From assembly GCF_004011695.2 (NCBI RefSeq), contig NC_082422.1:372001-436000 (forward strand): DNA of 64,000 bases. Direction: 5' to 3'. Origin of the DNA: Ascochyta rabiei (lineage: Eukaryota > Ascomycota > Dothideomycetes > Pleosporales > Didymellaceae). Below the pieces are notes generated by a model. It saw nothing but the letters and a program-made list of their open reading frames with translations, was not told the DNA's origin and searched no databases. Position numbers and translations under genes: made by a program. This document shows positions 42,305 through 54,017 of this stretch, piece after piece (positions within the stretch are counted from its first letter, which is position 1; each line of letters opens with the position of its first letter).

Positions 42305-45300
42305 ATGGCTGGGTTGCGACGGACCCAGGATATAGACCAGTGGAGACCCGAGGAACCGTCTGTCAGGGATAGGGAAAGAAGTAGGGAGCGTCCGAGAGAG
42401 CGCACCCACGAACCAAGCACGTCGTCACCCGTGCCACGCGCTGCGAGGGACACCTCCAGGCGCACGCAGGACACCGAAGCCCGCCCGTCAGCTAGGCACG
42501 CAGGAGGACGTTCGCGCGAGAGAAGCTTGAGCCGGGATCGTACGCGTCGACGAAGTCGGGGGGGTTCCAGGGACGATCGTTATCGACTCTCGAGGAGGGA
42601 ACCCAGCGCAGACTGGGTCCCGCACTCACACCGGCACCACCACCGCGACCACCGCGACACGACCCCATCTTCAAAGCGCCACCGCAGCCGCTCTGCATCT
42701 CCGCGAGATAGCCACAAACGCATCAGACGGCAGAGAAGTCGAAGCCCCGTGCGCTCGAGATCAAGGACGCGCCGCGCAACTTCCTCGCACCGTCCTATTC
42801 AGAGGGCACTCTCCCCACGTCTGCCACGCCCTGATCGCGGCCGCGCATCTCGACGACCTACGCCAGACACGTATATTCCTCCGTCAGCGACTCGTCGCCG
42901 CTCGCCGTCTACCGACTCGTATTACCGGTCGCTTTCACATCGACCACGCAAGCGGTCCACTTCACCTGCTAGGAGCATCAGACGTGACCTGAGCCCCCAA
43001 AGGTCGCCGCACAGGCGACACACTGACCGAGTCAGCATTACAGCAGTAGGCTTGAGTGATAGGTCGCACAAACGCTACGCCAGTCGCGAGAGAAGTCGTA
43101 GTCGCGCATCCAGGCGTGCCAGATCGCCCTCCCCACGCCGTAGGCGATCCCCCCCGCTGTCAAGGAGACCATCGCCTCCAAGATCGCGAGCTGCCAGGCT
43201 TTCGTCACCAAGGAGCCGCTCCCCACGTGCATCAAGCCGCCGGTCCCGGTCGCCTGTTCGATCTTCCAGAGTCGAGAGTGAAAAGCCATCTCGTCCAGAT
43301 CAGTCCACCTCCAGAAGGGACTCGCCTGCGCCTGCGCCTGCATCTGGTCACGACTCTGATACATCAAACACTAAGGTAGACGACGCAAAGATGCAAGGAG
43401 CCTACCAATACCAGGGCCGAGCTGGATCCAGTTACCAGCACTCCCCTCCGTACCCTGCACATAATCAATACTCTCCACCCAATCAGTCGCCATACCATGG
43501 CGGGAGAGGCGGTTGGAATGGAAACCAACATTCCAATCAAGAGTAAGCTGATGACGTCTGTACTTCTTCTGATCAGTTCTAACTCATGTCAGGTCTCCCA
43601 TGCACAGCTACTCACCCAATCAGTCACCGTACAACCACAACCAAAGCTACTCACCAGGTTACCCTGCAAGCCAATCGTATTCCCAACCTAGCTACCAGAG
43701 CAGCCCTTATCGAGGAGGCCGCGGTTCCCATTACAACGGCCCGGATCGCCGCACATCAGGGCCTGGCTCCAACGCTGCCTTCGCACCACAAGGAGGTCGA
43801 GGTCGCGGTGCAGCGCCCACGCAATTCTCCAACTTGTCGTGGACACCAGCATCTGGCACAAGGGGCGGTCGACCTGCGACAGAAGCACCTCGTCCAAATC
43901 CGCCTACGATACAGCCATCAACCGAATCTACATCAGTCGATGCTGACGATAACCCCTTTCGACCTTCGAAAGACTTGCGTGTGGAGGATGAGGGCCCGAA
44001 AGATGACAAGATGATGCCACCGACAAAGTCTGTCGTTGCTACTTCCACACAGCCCAAGTCTGGCTTCAGCTTCTCGTTAAAGACCAAAAACCCAGTGCCT
44101 GTGGCTAGCAAAGCCAAGGTAGAAGAGCCTGAGAAGGTCGAGCCAAAATCGAAAGAATCTTTGCTCGAACCTAAGAAAGACATTGCGTCTCGCAACTCCC
44201 GGTACCCTTCCGATCCTCGAGGCGACCGTGATCGCGACTACAAATACGACCGCGAGCGGGAACGCGAGCGAGACCGTGATTATCGAGAGAGAGATCGGAG
44301 GTTCGACTACCATGAACGACAACCGCCGTACAGAGATCCGCGCGATAGAGATCCTCGCGACCTACGAGACCCACGAGACGCTCGAGACCCCTACTACCGT
44401 GAAAGGGAAAGGGATTACAGAGATCCTCGTGATAGGGACCTTCGGGATCCTCGAGACATCCGTGACCTGAGAGACCGAGATCCGCGAGACCTACGTGATC
44501 CTCGAGATCTACGCGATCCAAGAAGCTTGCGAGACCCACGAGACATACGCGACGTACGCGATGTGCGCGATCGTAGGGATGCATACCCATCACGACGACC
44601 AGACGATCGCCGGTCAGAACCCCGCGTTGAGAGCCGCCTCGATACTCGTCCAGACCGCAAAGTCCCACCGCCTGATGTGCCAAAGACAGTTATGATCAAG
44701 CGGAAGAGAATAAAAGCTCGTCCAACATTGGCTCCAGACTTTGCAGCTTCCGACTCTGTCTATTACCGAAAGCCTGGCAACGAGTCTGTAGTCGGCTCTG
44801 GTACGTATGGTAAGGTCTTCAAGGGTGTTCATGTCTACACGAAGGACATGGTCGCACTTAAGAAGATCCGCATGGAGGGCGAACGTGATGGCGTAAGTAT
44901 TGCATAGCAAGTAGCATCTGTGATTCATACACTGACCATACTTAGTTCCCTGTCACTGCTATTCGCGAAGTCAAGCTTCTTCAATCATTGAACCACGAGA
45001 ACATTGTCAAGCTACGCGAAGTCATGGTCGAGAAGAACGACTGTTACATGGTTTTCGAATACCTCTCGCACGACCTTACCGGTTTGCTGAACCATCCCAC
45101 CTTCAAGCTCGAGCAGTCACATAAGAAGGATTTGGCGAAACAACTGTTTGAAGGCCTGGACTACCTTCATCGACGAGGCGTACTCCACCGCGACATCAAG
45201 GCCGCCAATATCTTAGTTTCCAATACTGGACAACTGAAGCTTGCCGATTTCGGTCTCGCTAGATTCTACGCAAAGAGGAGCAAGCTGGACTACACGAATC

Positions 45301-45908
45301 GCGTCATCACTATTTGGTACCGTTCCCCAGAGCTACTTCTGGGTGAGACGCAGTACGGTCCCGCCGTTGACATTTGGTCGGCTGCTTGTGTCCTTGTCGA
45401 AATCTTCACGCGGCACGCCATCTTCCCTGGTGACGGTGGGGAGATCAATCAACTGGACAAGATCTACAACATCCTCGGTACGCCGACGAAACAGGACTGG
45501 CCTGGTATAGTCGATATGCAATGGTCTGAGCTCCTTCGTCCCACGGAGCGCAAGCCCTCGACTTTTGAAGAGAAGTATCGCGACCGTGTTAGCCCAATGG
45601 CTTTTGAGCTTCTCCAAGCCATGTTCTTGTACGACCCATGTGCAAGACCTACAGCTGCCGACGTTCTCGAGCATCCGTTCTTTACCAGCGAGGCGCCGCC
45701 GTCGAAGCGCGCCGAAGCGTTGAAAGAATTGGAGGGCGATTGGCATGAGTTCGAGAGCAAGGCGCTCAGGAAAGAGAAGGAGCGGGTAGACAAAGAGGCC
45801 AGGAGGGCGGCGAGAGAGGAAGGGAAGAAGGATGAAGGGAAGAGGAGGGCTGATGCTACAGATAGCGAAAGGGAAGCGAAGAGGGTCAAGAGTAGCGAGA
45901 CTCACTGA
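42305..45908 (+). CDS. Ctk1/CDK12-like RNA polymerase II CTD kinase
   Basis: Cyclin-dependent kinase that phosphorylates the RNA polymerase II C-terminal domain during elongation (family role). Three exons: 42305-43542, 43593-44892, 44946-45908. Introns are 50 bp (GTAAGC...TAACTC...TCAG) and 53 bp (GTAAGT...CTTAG); the sum is 3501 bases, in frame, 1166 residues. N-terminal half is Arg/Ser-rich (about 20-400), then Ser/Tyr/Pro/Gln repeats, then an Arg-Asp/DPRD repeat array (about 625-735). Kinase domain about 808-1105: GSGTYG at about 814, VALKK lysine about 836, HRDIKAANIL (D about 929), DFG about 947, T-loop threonine in YTNRVITIWY. A charged Lys/Glu tail follows. The open frame extends 145 codons upstream of 42305, but that part looks like leader; I chose the ATG of MAGLRRTQDIDQW. 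Confidence 0.9.
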
Positions 45909-48900
45909 GTGGCAATGTTTGCATTAGGAATATTGTACACGGTATAAGATGGTCTGGAATGTCGTAATTTTAATGCATTGCAATGCAGTGTGAATCCCTC
46001 ATATCTTGTCTTGCCTTGCCAGTCGTCTAATGATCAACCTCAAGGACAGCCCCTGTGAGAAAGCTTCCAGAATCGACGCTACCTTGCAGGCAGCAATTAC
46101 TCCCAACTCGAAAAGAACGCGCAACACCTCAACCACCCTCTCTTGTCGTCAATCATCCTCGCTGACTATTCAAACAAACCCTTCTTGGACGCCATGCTCG
46201 TCTCAGTCATCGCTTGCATGCCTTCATCCTCGCAACGACAACTGCTAGTGTCGGGCTCCCAAGCCTACCGTGAATCTACCCAATTTGATTGACCCGTACA
46301 TGCACACTGCTAGGTGCTCGTTTCTGGTATTGTGAGTTCGTCGCTTCGTACCTCGAAGCTTGGGGTCAGCGGGCGGTGTGTTTGGGTTATTGCATGATGT
46401 TGAGCATGGCTGGTAGATCGAAAACGAGAAGCCTTCTTCCGGATGTTGAGGACGCTTCTTTCTGTTGCGTTGCGAGAGGTGTTGGACTCGGGTTTTGGGT
46501 TGCTTTCTCTGAATTCTGGGAGGCGCTTGGGGCGGGTTTGGAGAATGGTTTGTAGGCTTGTAGGTACGGTAAGGACTACGGTTCTTTTTGACTGCTTGGG
46601 ATGCTTGATGAAGTTCTGTGGAGGGCCTCCAGATGTTGTTGTTGGAGTTGGGGTTGGGAGGTGGCATGTGCTGTCCTATCTCGGTGTTTGGTTGCTGTAC
46701 AGAAAGCTATTTCATGATGTTTAGAGTGATGTAGGGTTCTCGTATCACGAAACACTGTGGAAAAGGCAGGTTTCTCTGGATTTTGGGAGATGGTCAGAGC
46801 GGCTTTGCAGTGGTCTTTCAGGTTTATAGGTACTGAGAAGACTGCAACTCCTTCGGATTTTTCAAAATCCTGGCCGAATCACTGCTGAAGGCCTTCAGGC
46901 ATTATTGTTATAGTTGGGATCAAGATTCGCTGCATCTACGTTGTCTCTTTACATGAGTGCTTCTGAAACGCAATGCATTCAAGCAGGTCGAAAAGGTCGC
47001 GTTCTAATGCGCTTCTAGTGTCTCAAACGTCTGCACCTTCTTTCTCTCAGTGAAAAATCACTACGATGATTATTAGCAAATTAGATCATCGTCCGGTGAG
47101 AATGTTAATGTTGTAATTCACTTGATTAAAGGCCTATAAACGGTCTCACAGCTGGTAGCATAGCCACTTCATCGGTCCTTAAGAAATGTACTCATTGTTC
47201 TCCAGATCAACTTCCGTCATTCCCAGACACCTTTCCGCTCGCAGAGGGCACATCGCATATGTAGTCAGAAGGGGTTCGTAGGCTTGTAGGTACTGTCAAA
47301 ACTACAGCTCTTTTTGATTGTTTGGAACGGTTGGAAAAAGCACTGCTGAAGACCTCCAGGCACTGTTATCAATTCTGGGATTAGAGCTACTACATCTCAT
47401 TCTCCTCACTACCTAAGAAACTCTAGACAGTGATACATCCAAGCAGCTTGATAAGGTCGTCATGTTATGATGCGCATTGAGTAATCCAGCTTTTCTCGTC
47501 TTCTTCTCTTCGGTGACAAATCATTGTGACGGTTGTGAGAGATCGGTGTTTATCGTGCTTCGAATGGTGTAGGTTAATTTTTGGTATTATTCGGGATCAG
47601 TGGGCGGTGCATTTGGTCCGTCCAACAGCATAGACGCTCGGCTGGTGACTTGCACACACCTTCGATTCTATCAGCATTAGTGCTTCGATACACAATTAGA
47701 TGAGGGAGGAGCCAATCACCGAGTCAATATACTGAGGGACTCTCCCTTGTATTATGGCACAGCATGTATGAGGAATTTTCCAGGATACTTAGGAGGCAAC
47801 CAGTGTTGCCGTGTAGACTTGCTGCAGGCTTATTATCATTTTGAGGAATACGTCGTTCTTCTACTGTTCATAGCACTTCTACAAAGAAGCTGTTAAGTGC
47901 CTCCTGGGGTCCTTTCAGGATTTGGGTTTAGCAGTTTCAGGTCTACTTTCACTACAACAATTTCGAAAGACACGACTCTAGTATGTGACATCAGCCTAGT
48001 TAAGTCACTTTAGTACTATCTGCACTTTCTCAAGATTCCCGCGCAGTTCCCTTACTTGATCTTTCATAGCTTAAGAGAACAATGTAATAACGCTATGTTC
48101 ACAAGGCTTTATCAAAAATCACATTGCACAACTGCTGTCGTGAAATGACTTCTCGTGCTTGTCAAGTTATGCAACGCAACTGAAGACATGTTAACACATC
48201 TTTCGAAGGGTTCTCTATCAGAAAGATCATCATAAAGAAGGAGACATCAGCAGGGCCAGATGATAGAGAAATCTTCATCTTTGAGATGCTATTGGGCTGC
48301 TGCTTTATGCGCGAAGCTATCAAGAGAAAAGAAGAGGCGCTCTATCTAACAAGCTGCTCCCTTTATAAATGTGCGTATGCTTGTCAGCATCAGCGTTTTC
48401 ATCAGCGTTTGCATCGTTGATGAAGAGGCACGATAATAGCTTTTTCTAGAGAATGACTGCATCTGTTCAATAGAAGTTCTCGTTTGATGAGCCTGTCATG
48501 GAACTCAACGCGCCAGCCGTTGACTGATGTCCAAGTGTAACACTGAAATAAGATAACCTTTCTCAAATACTGACTGCAATTAGTAGGGGGGAGTTTTCTT
48601 TTGATGAGACAATGTAGTTTGTTGTGGCAACATCAACATGTCAGCAGCTCACTACAGCGTTTGTTCCCTTGCGTTATCTACAGACCGTTGCGCCCTCGGT
48701 ATGAGACAGAACCTTGAACACCAAAGGTTGGAAGTGGATACATGGAGTGTTGAACATCTTGTTAGACTTGAGTACACCTGGAACAAGTGCTAGTCGGAGT
48801 CGTTTGGCTACGCTGTAGAATGCCACAAACAGCAGAAAGTTCTTCTATATTGCAAAAGAAGTTATACACAAACGAGCCTCGCAACGATATGCGGCTGTGT

Positions 48901-49049
48901 CTATCTTAGTGCCTGTTCCAATTATGCACCAGGGACGACACTCTTTCTTGCTGCTTCCTTCTTCTCCTTCTTCTTTCACGACTCCTCAACCTTCAGTTTG
49001 ACAAGCTGCAGGCTGGTTAGTAAATAATATTAGACTTGAACGATGCAAC
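45909..49049. other. Long gene-poor spacer
   Basis: About 3.1 kb without a supportable gene. First about 150 bp is the kinase 3' region. 46355-47610 contains several diverged copies of the same segments (separate repeat entry). 47,700-49,050 shows balanced, slightly AT-rich sequence with no domain. A minus open frame of 140 codons at 46245-46667 covers one repeat unit and is not credible as a gene. Confidence 0.5.
46490..47550. repeat. Old local duplications in the spacer
   Basis: Three diverged units at about 46490-46655, 46767-47080 and 47270-47550 share GGCTTGTAGGTAC..., a CTCTTTTTGA(T/C)TG-type stretch and a GA(A)G...CCTCCAG/CCTTCAG block in the same order. Units two and three remain similar further downstream (AAGCAG-TTGA/CGA-AAGGTCG and CAGTGAAAAATCA versus CGGTGACAAATCA). 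A flanking motif GTCAGCGGGCGGTG near 46365 recurs as ATCAGTGGGCGGTG near 47597. Not RIP-saturated. Confidence 0.6.
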
Positions 49050-51295
49050 TTACGTTTCGGCGGAAGCCTTCCTTAGGCTACCTGCTTACCTTGTCCTTTG
49101 TGCTAGGCAGTACCCTATCCTCACACAAGAGAAGCCTCTCCTTCTTAATCTTCTTTTTTCTTAACTAATGAACATGTTTCTTAATTGAACCATAGGAGTA
49201 AAACTTGGAAACTCTAACAGCTTTCATCTACTCTTTGCAGTTTGCACGCTTAATAGCTTAACCGTTGTAAAACAGGTTATTCAAGGGAGTGGCATGCACA
49301 CATCAGTGGCCGCCGTCAAGTTAAGACTTAAGCCACCGCATTGAATGGTGATCAGCATGACCCTTACAGGGTCACTCGGCTCCTGGAACTGCTTTATAGC
49401 AGCGTCTCTCTTGCCCGATGACATATGCCCGTTGAACTCGATCAAATCGATACCGAAGGCTTTCAGTGCGTTGGAGACAACGTCCAAAGTCTGTAGGATA
49501 TCGTCGAAACAAGGATTTCACCCCCAGTTTCATCTTCTACTTGTGGCTGCAGCAATTTTATGAGCGTGTTGATTCGCGAAGATTGCCAGTTTTTCTTAGC
49601 TTTCGCCTTCAGGCGTTCCCGGTTATCGGGGTGTTCGGGAGGGATATCTGTTTCAATAGCGAGAGGTTCTTGAATGTCATCTTCAAGGATTTCCTCAAGA
49701 AGGTCCTCAATAAAAAACGACATCTTCATGTTCCGTCACCGCCAACTTACCATACTTATCGCCAAAGTCTGTGTACTCGCACTCGCCACACTCTGTATGC
49801 ACGGACTTCATGCACGCTTTTTGAATTTCCGGCAGAAGGCGTCCCATCATGAAGAATCCAGCTTCTGCCTCTCCCGAGCCTTTGTCCCAGATGTACCCCG
49901 TAAAGTCCTGATATTCTGAGTCTTTGTCTTTGAGGAAAATTCCGGTTTGTTTCCTTACTGCCTTCTGGAGCTGGACAACTGGTTTACCGTCAAAGGTGCA
50001 ATCGATCTGGAGCGGATACACAAAGGCCTTCAGGCTAGTTGACAAGATCGCGTTACGATGCGCTTTGAGTGTTTTGGCTTTGCTTGATTTTTTCCCGTCG
50101 TAATGAAGTACTGTAAGTTGTTAGTGATCAATGTTGTCATCTGCTCACTTCGGCGAAGGTCTTGGCATCGTCCCAGGACTCGATACGTAACCACTTCATC
50201 AATGTTTGTAGCTCGTGGTAATCCTTCTATATAGGCGTACCCGTTATTACCAGACGCCTTTTTATGCGAAGCTCACACATTGCATGTGAAGTCTGCAAAT
50301 GTGCTCGACTCGCCCTACCAATCTCGTCTGCAATGATGGCAGCAAAGAAAGTAACCATCAGCGGATAATCTCCACGGGGAGATAAAGGTTTATGGTAGGT
50401 ACCTGGCCATCTCTGATCGCGAACCGACGCGGCTAGCAGATAGACTTGGTGCTTTCGGCACACGTTGTCGTAGGTTGTCAGGATGACTCGGTGGGTCTTC
50501 AAGAAAGTAGAATCAGTCTCAAGATCAGGCCCTAGAAGTATCGGAATACCCGTCCCATGAGCAGATAGTATTGATCTTACTGCAAAGGTAATAATCTGTC
50601 AATACATAAATACCCAGGTCTTCTGTCCACTGGCTCGACAGCTATAGAGGGACAACTATGAGTATCGGTCTATCGCCACCAACGGCTAGGCAAGCGTTCA
50701 AAGCATCTATTGTCATGATCAGCAGAAAAATATAGCTGGACCCTTCTCAAAAGCAATGATTGAACCAGGCAGTGTTGCAAGGAACTTGGTGTGCTCTTCG
50801 CTAGAAGCGTCGCTGGAAATATAAGCGTCCATGATGACCTCCTGCCTACCTGTTTTACTCAGCTGGTGGGGCATGAGTTCGATCACCCGACTGAAGAAGC
50901 TTTCTGGTGTCTGAGACAAGGCCTGTGAATTAGTGTAATCGTGCGGGGCAATTTTGCGGCCTTGGTGGAACAAATCCCATGTCTGCTTGAGAACTGTCTC
51001 ATCGAGATCAATATTGTAGCACAAGACGGAGCGCTTCTGGACTATCGTCAATATCGATGTCTTCTGCGTCACTATCCGCGTCGTTCTCATCAGATGAGAA
51101 GTCTGAATCAACGTCCTGTGCTGGGGGCAAGGGTACGTATGTTGGGCGAACGATGTATATCCGGTCTTCCACGAATACTACCATGTGAATTGCAGCAGCC
51201 CCAAGCTCGCAATCGCCGAGGAAGTGGTCTTCTAGTTGGACCGCATACTGGAACAAATGCTGAGGTATGTCGCCAACCATGTACACACAAACCAT
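49050..51295 (-). pseudogene. Decayed SNF2-family helicase gene
   Basis: Minus-strand pieces in the right order for a Rad5/Rad16-type SNF2 ATPase, in changing frames. N-terminal acidic segment (about 51300-51000). ELMPHQLSKTGRQEV-like Q-motif area near 50870. RPILIVVP near 50660. A DEAH-box remnant reading ADEIGRASRA, followed by RRLVITGTPI (50240-50320). FDGKPVVQLQ at about 50000. Helicase-C block LKAFGIDLIEFNGHMSSGKR to LSLNLTAA (49480-49310), and a motif VI remnant AIKRANCKE with MKAVRVSKFY near 49260-49190. The Walker A GK(T) is not visible, DEAH is changed to DEIG, and frames break at least at about 50690, 49490 and 49290. Some breaks could be introns, but the lost motifs argue for a pseudogene. 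Confidence 0.7.
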
Positions 51296-52433
51296 AAGCT
51301 AGAACTTTGGACTCTATAGATTTAATAGGCGGCACTGAAAAGATACACACATAAATCTACAAAAAGTTCTGGTCGTGCATTGCTGGTTGTAGCTGTTGTT
51401 GTTGTAAAAGTGTGAAAAAAAGTCAAGTAGTTCATCAGCGTCTCTCAGATGCAGTATTTCAATACTTATTTAGTGGTCAACTCGTTCTATGCCTTGTAAA
51501 ATACCCGTGACTTACCATAGGACGCCGATTGCGGGGTATAGCAGTTTGTTGGTGAAACCACTGCAAACAGACCTCTATCTGCATCTCGTGTCCTTAAGGC
51601 TGCTGGTATGGCCTAAGTATTTGTCTTGTTTCATAATTGCAAGTAAGCTGACAGCTTTAAAAGCACGCTGTGATGCCGTAGATACTCTCAATTGTTGCGG
51701 TATCAATTGGGTGTCAATCGGACCGTCTACCCACGGCAGACGGCCCTAGCTTAGTTGGTCTCGGGACAGGTATATATTGCACTCTCCTAGCTAGACAGCA
51801 ATACAGCGCAGTCTTTCCATTGTTCCCTACAGCGGCTAGTTACGCCGCCACATCAATTCTAAACAGGGCTCATTTGCTATTCTAAATCGTCCGTGCGCAG
51901 GAACAACTTGCCTGTGTCATCTCTGACCTCGATCCAGCAAAATCAGCTCGTCTTGTTCTCAAGTTGTCGTCCGCATGCGGCAAATGTATCTGAAGGACGG
52001 TATTTCTGTGCTTACGTCCGCGCTAAGTGTTGTGTTCCTGTTCAGCCTTAGTTGAGACTCTAAGGTCGTCATTGGTATACAAGCAAGATTTATTACTCAA
52101 GATCGGGATGCAAGGGATTTTCACAACTCATTGACTTCCAATCTTCAGTCCTGAATCATTGTAACAAATTCTCTTACGATGCACTTTTCCACTTCCTCGT
52201 AAGCTGGATACACGACTTCCCATCATGTTCTGATATTCACTATTCACACTAGTCGCCATATGCGGTCTTATGGTTTCCGTGACCGCGTTGACCAACTTAG
52301 ACGATGCACAAGCTAAACTTGGATTCTCCATCACCAGTAGCATACAAAACCCTTGCGCACTAGTCGAGTCGAATCACGTAGATGCTAGCGCTCAGCTGTT
52401 CAGTTGGCTGGATTGTCAAATTAATTGTGAGTT
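51296..52433. other. Intergenic region
   Basis: No supportable gene. A promoter-like TATATATTG (about 51771) and scattered short open frames only. Confidence 0.45.
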
Positions 52434-52772
52434 TTGCTTTGTGTCATGAGTCATGCAAAGAGTCATGATGTTGTTGGAGTAATCTATCCATACCCAGGAA
52501 ACGGCGACTGGCCCTCGGTGCGCAACTCGACATTTTGCAAAGACATCAAGTTCACTTTGTTAGAGCTCTATTACAGCTTCAAAACCATGCTCGGAAAGAT
52601 TTTTCCGCCATTCGAGAATGGTTTCATCAACACACTAGGCATTCCCAACGCAAATGGTGACAAAGGCGGCTTTGTCTACAGGATATTTTGGGCAGGGAGC
52701 ATGCATAGGCTGGCGAAGCGTCATATTTACTTTAAAAATGCCACATTTTCCGTCATAAAGGAGAACGATTGA
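52434..52772 (+). CDS. Small hypothetical protein
   Basis: 112 codons. Not recognised. The translated sequence (for example DVVGVIYPYPGNGDWPSV and YFKNATFSVIKEND) has normal composition with aromatic residues and no signal peptide or membrane segment. It could be a late exon or a remnant of a longer gene, since the upstream frame has no clear splice site. No neighbour in operon-like order; low confidence. Confidence 0.3.
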   Translation: MLCVMSHAKSHDVVGVIYPYPGNGDWPSVRNSTFCKDIKFTLLELYYSFKTMLGKIFPPFENGFINTLGIPNANGDKGGFVYRIFWAGSMHRLAKRHIYFKNATFSVIKEND

Positions 52773-53014
52773 AAGAGGGAGACCATCGAGTTCCGAGAGA
52801 GCAGTAACATCTCAAACACGGCACAGATGTTGGACCAGAACAAACGGACAGGTAGCTTTACGGAATATGAAGAATTGTAGTTGGGTAATCGTTTGGTATG
52901 ACGAGCCCCGCAAGGCATATTTCTACGACATGCAGTGTTCAGCTCAAGCTTCAAACATCTTAGCACTACATGGATAGGTATCACTATGAAAGTCGACAAC
53001 GGCCGTTAATACGT

Positions 53015-53602
53015 TTATGTAGCTTCAGCAGCCCTCGCATTGCATGCAAACCGATCAAAACTATAGGCAAGCTCAGCCCTGACCTCCTTCGTGCTGTTCT
53101 CAATCATTCCCAAACTCGCCTCCACATCCTCAAAATCTGCTTTCGCAATCTGTAATGCTCTCTGTCGTGATTTACCCGCAACAACATATATCTCTGCTAC
53201 ATCTGTAATGTCAATGCCGCGTGCGATGACACGATACTCTTCCACGTCCTTCTCCAGCATTTTGAGCTCTGCTTTGAGCGAGGTTAGCGCGCCTGAAATT
53301 TCTGAAGGTAACAGTGCGAAGCTTATTTCGTCATGTAGTGTGGCAATTTTGCCCCAGCGCTGTTTGATCTTGTCGTAGTTTGCTGGAAGGACTTCCCAGA
53401 ATGTTTGGTCCAGAAGCGTGAGGCGTGGCGTTGGGTGTGTACTTGCAGGCATTACTACTGGCAGGCGAGTCAGTTTGCTGAGCAGCGAGTTTTCCTTGTT
53501 GGTCTTTGTGTGTTGGTCTTCGGTGGGCGTTGGTTCTAATATTCGTTGATGTGAACGCCTTGCATGATCACTGCACGCAGATCGTGGATAGCCTGATGTC
53601 AC
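53015..53602 (-). CDS. Hypothetical helical protein
   Basis: 195 codons from the first ATG. The internal ATG at 53452 (MPASTHPTPRLTLLDQTFWE) is a plausible true start, giving 145 residues. The sequence is mostly amphipathic helix: TLLDQTFWEVLPANYDKIKQ, a heptad-like SLKAELKMLEKDVEEYRVIA, and a final Glu/Ala-rich helix; no membrane segment. The composition recalls the helical N-terminal domains of fungal NTPase or heterokaryon-type proteins, but I cannot assign a family. The region to its right on the opposite strand is also coding-like, so gene boundaries here are uncertain. Confidence 0.45.
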   Translation of the reverse strand: MTSGYPRSACSDHARRSHQRILEPTPTEDQHTKTNKENSLLSKLTRLPVVMPASTHPTPRLTLLDQTFWEVLPANYDKIKQRWGKIATLHDEISFALLPSEISGALTSLKAELKMLEKDVEEYRVIARGIDITDVAEIYVVAGKSRQRALQIAKADFEDVEASLGMIENSTKEVRAELAYSFDRFACNARAAEAT

Positions 53603-53985
53603 AGCGGAGCCAGAATTTCATTAAAGCCATACTTGAAGCTAACATTGAAAGCGACCGATTTGTTCACCGTATGGCGTTACTGAGACTCACGGATAGTACT
53701 TCAAGCATAACTCGGAGAAATCCTGCGCCACACAGTATCGTAATCCCCAAAAAGCTGTAAGACTAACGTCGTAACCTCGATGCGCATTATGAGTGGGTTC
53801 TAGCATCGGATGCTGAGCCATTGTTCAAGTCTATGGGTGGAAAAAGCGAAAGAGGAGCAGCATGGGCAAGACAGTGGATGAGTGGCGTCTTCGACGCATA
53901 CGAGAAGTTAGGACAAGCCCTGACCGATGCGAAACTGGAGCTTGAATGCATATCGAAGAGTGAAAAAAGCGATAGTGAATCGTAG
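53563..53985 (+). pseudogene. Coding remnant, unidentified
   Basis: Two coding-looking + strand pieces in different frames: NALHDHCTQIVDSLMSQRSQ with NFIKAILEANIESDRFVHRM (about 53530-53690), and EWVLASDAEPLFKSMGGKSE to ISKSEKSDSES-stop (about 53790-53985). Between them is another frame fragment (YRNPQKAVRLT). Either a small multi-exon gene or a decayed one; no recognised domain. Confidence 0.35.
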
Positions 53986-54017
53986 GTTTTGGGTTTCATT
54001 CATTAGAAAAGATATTT

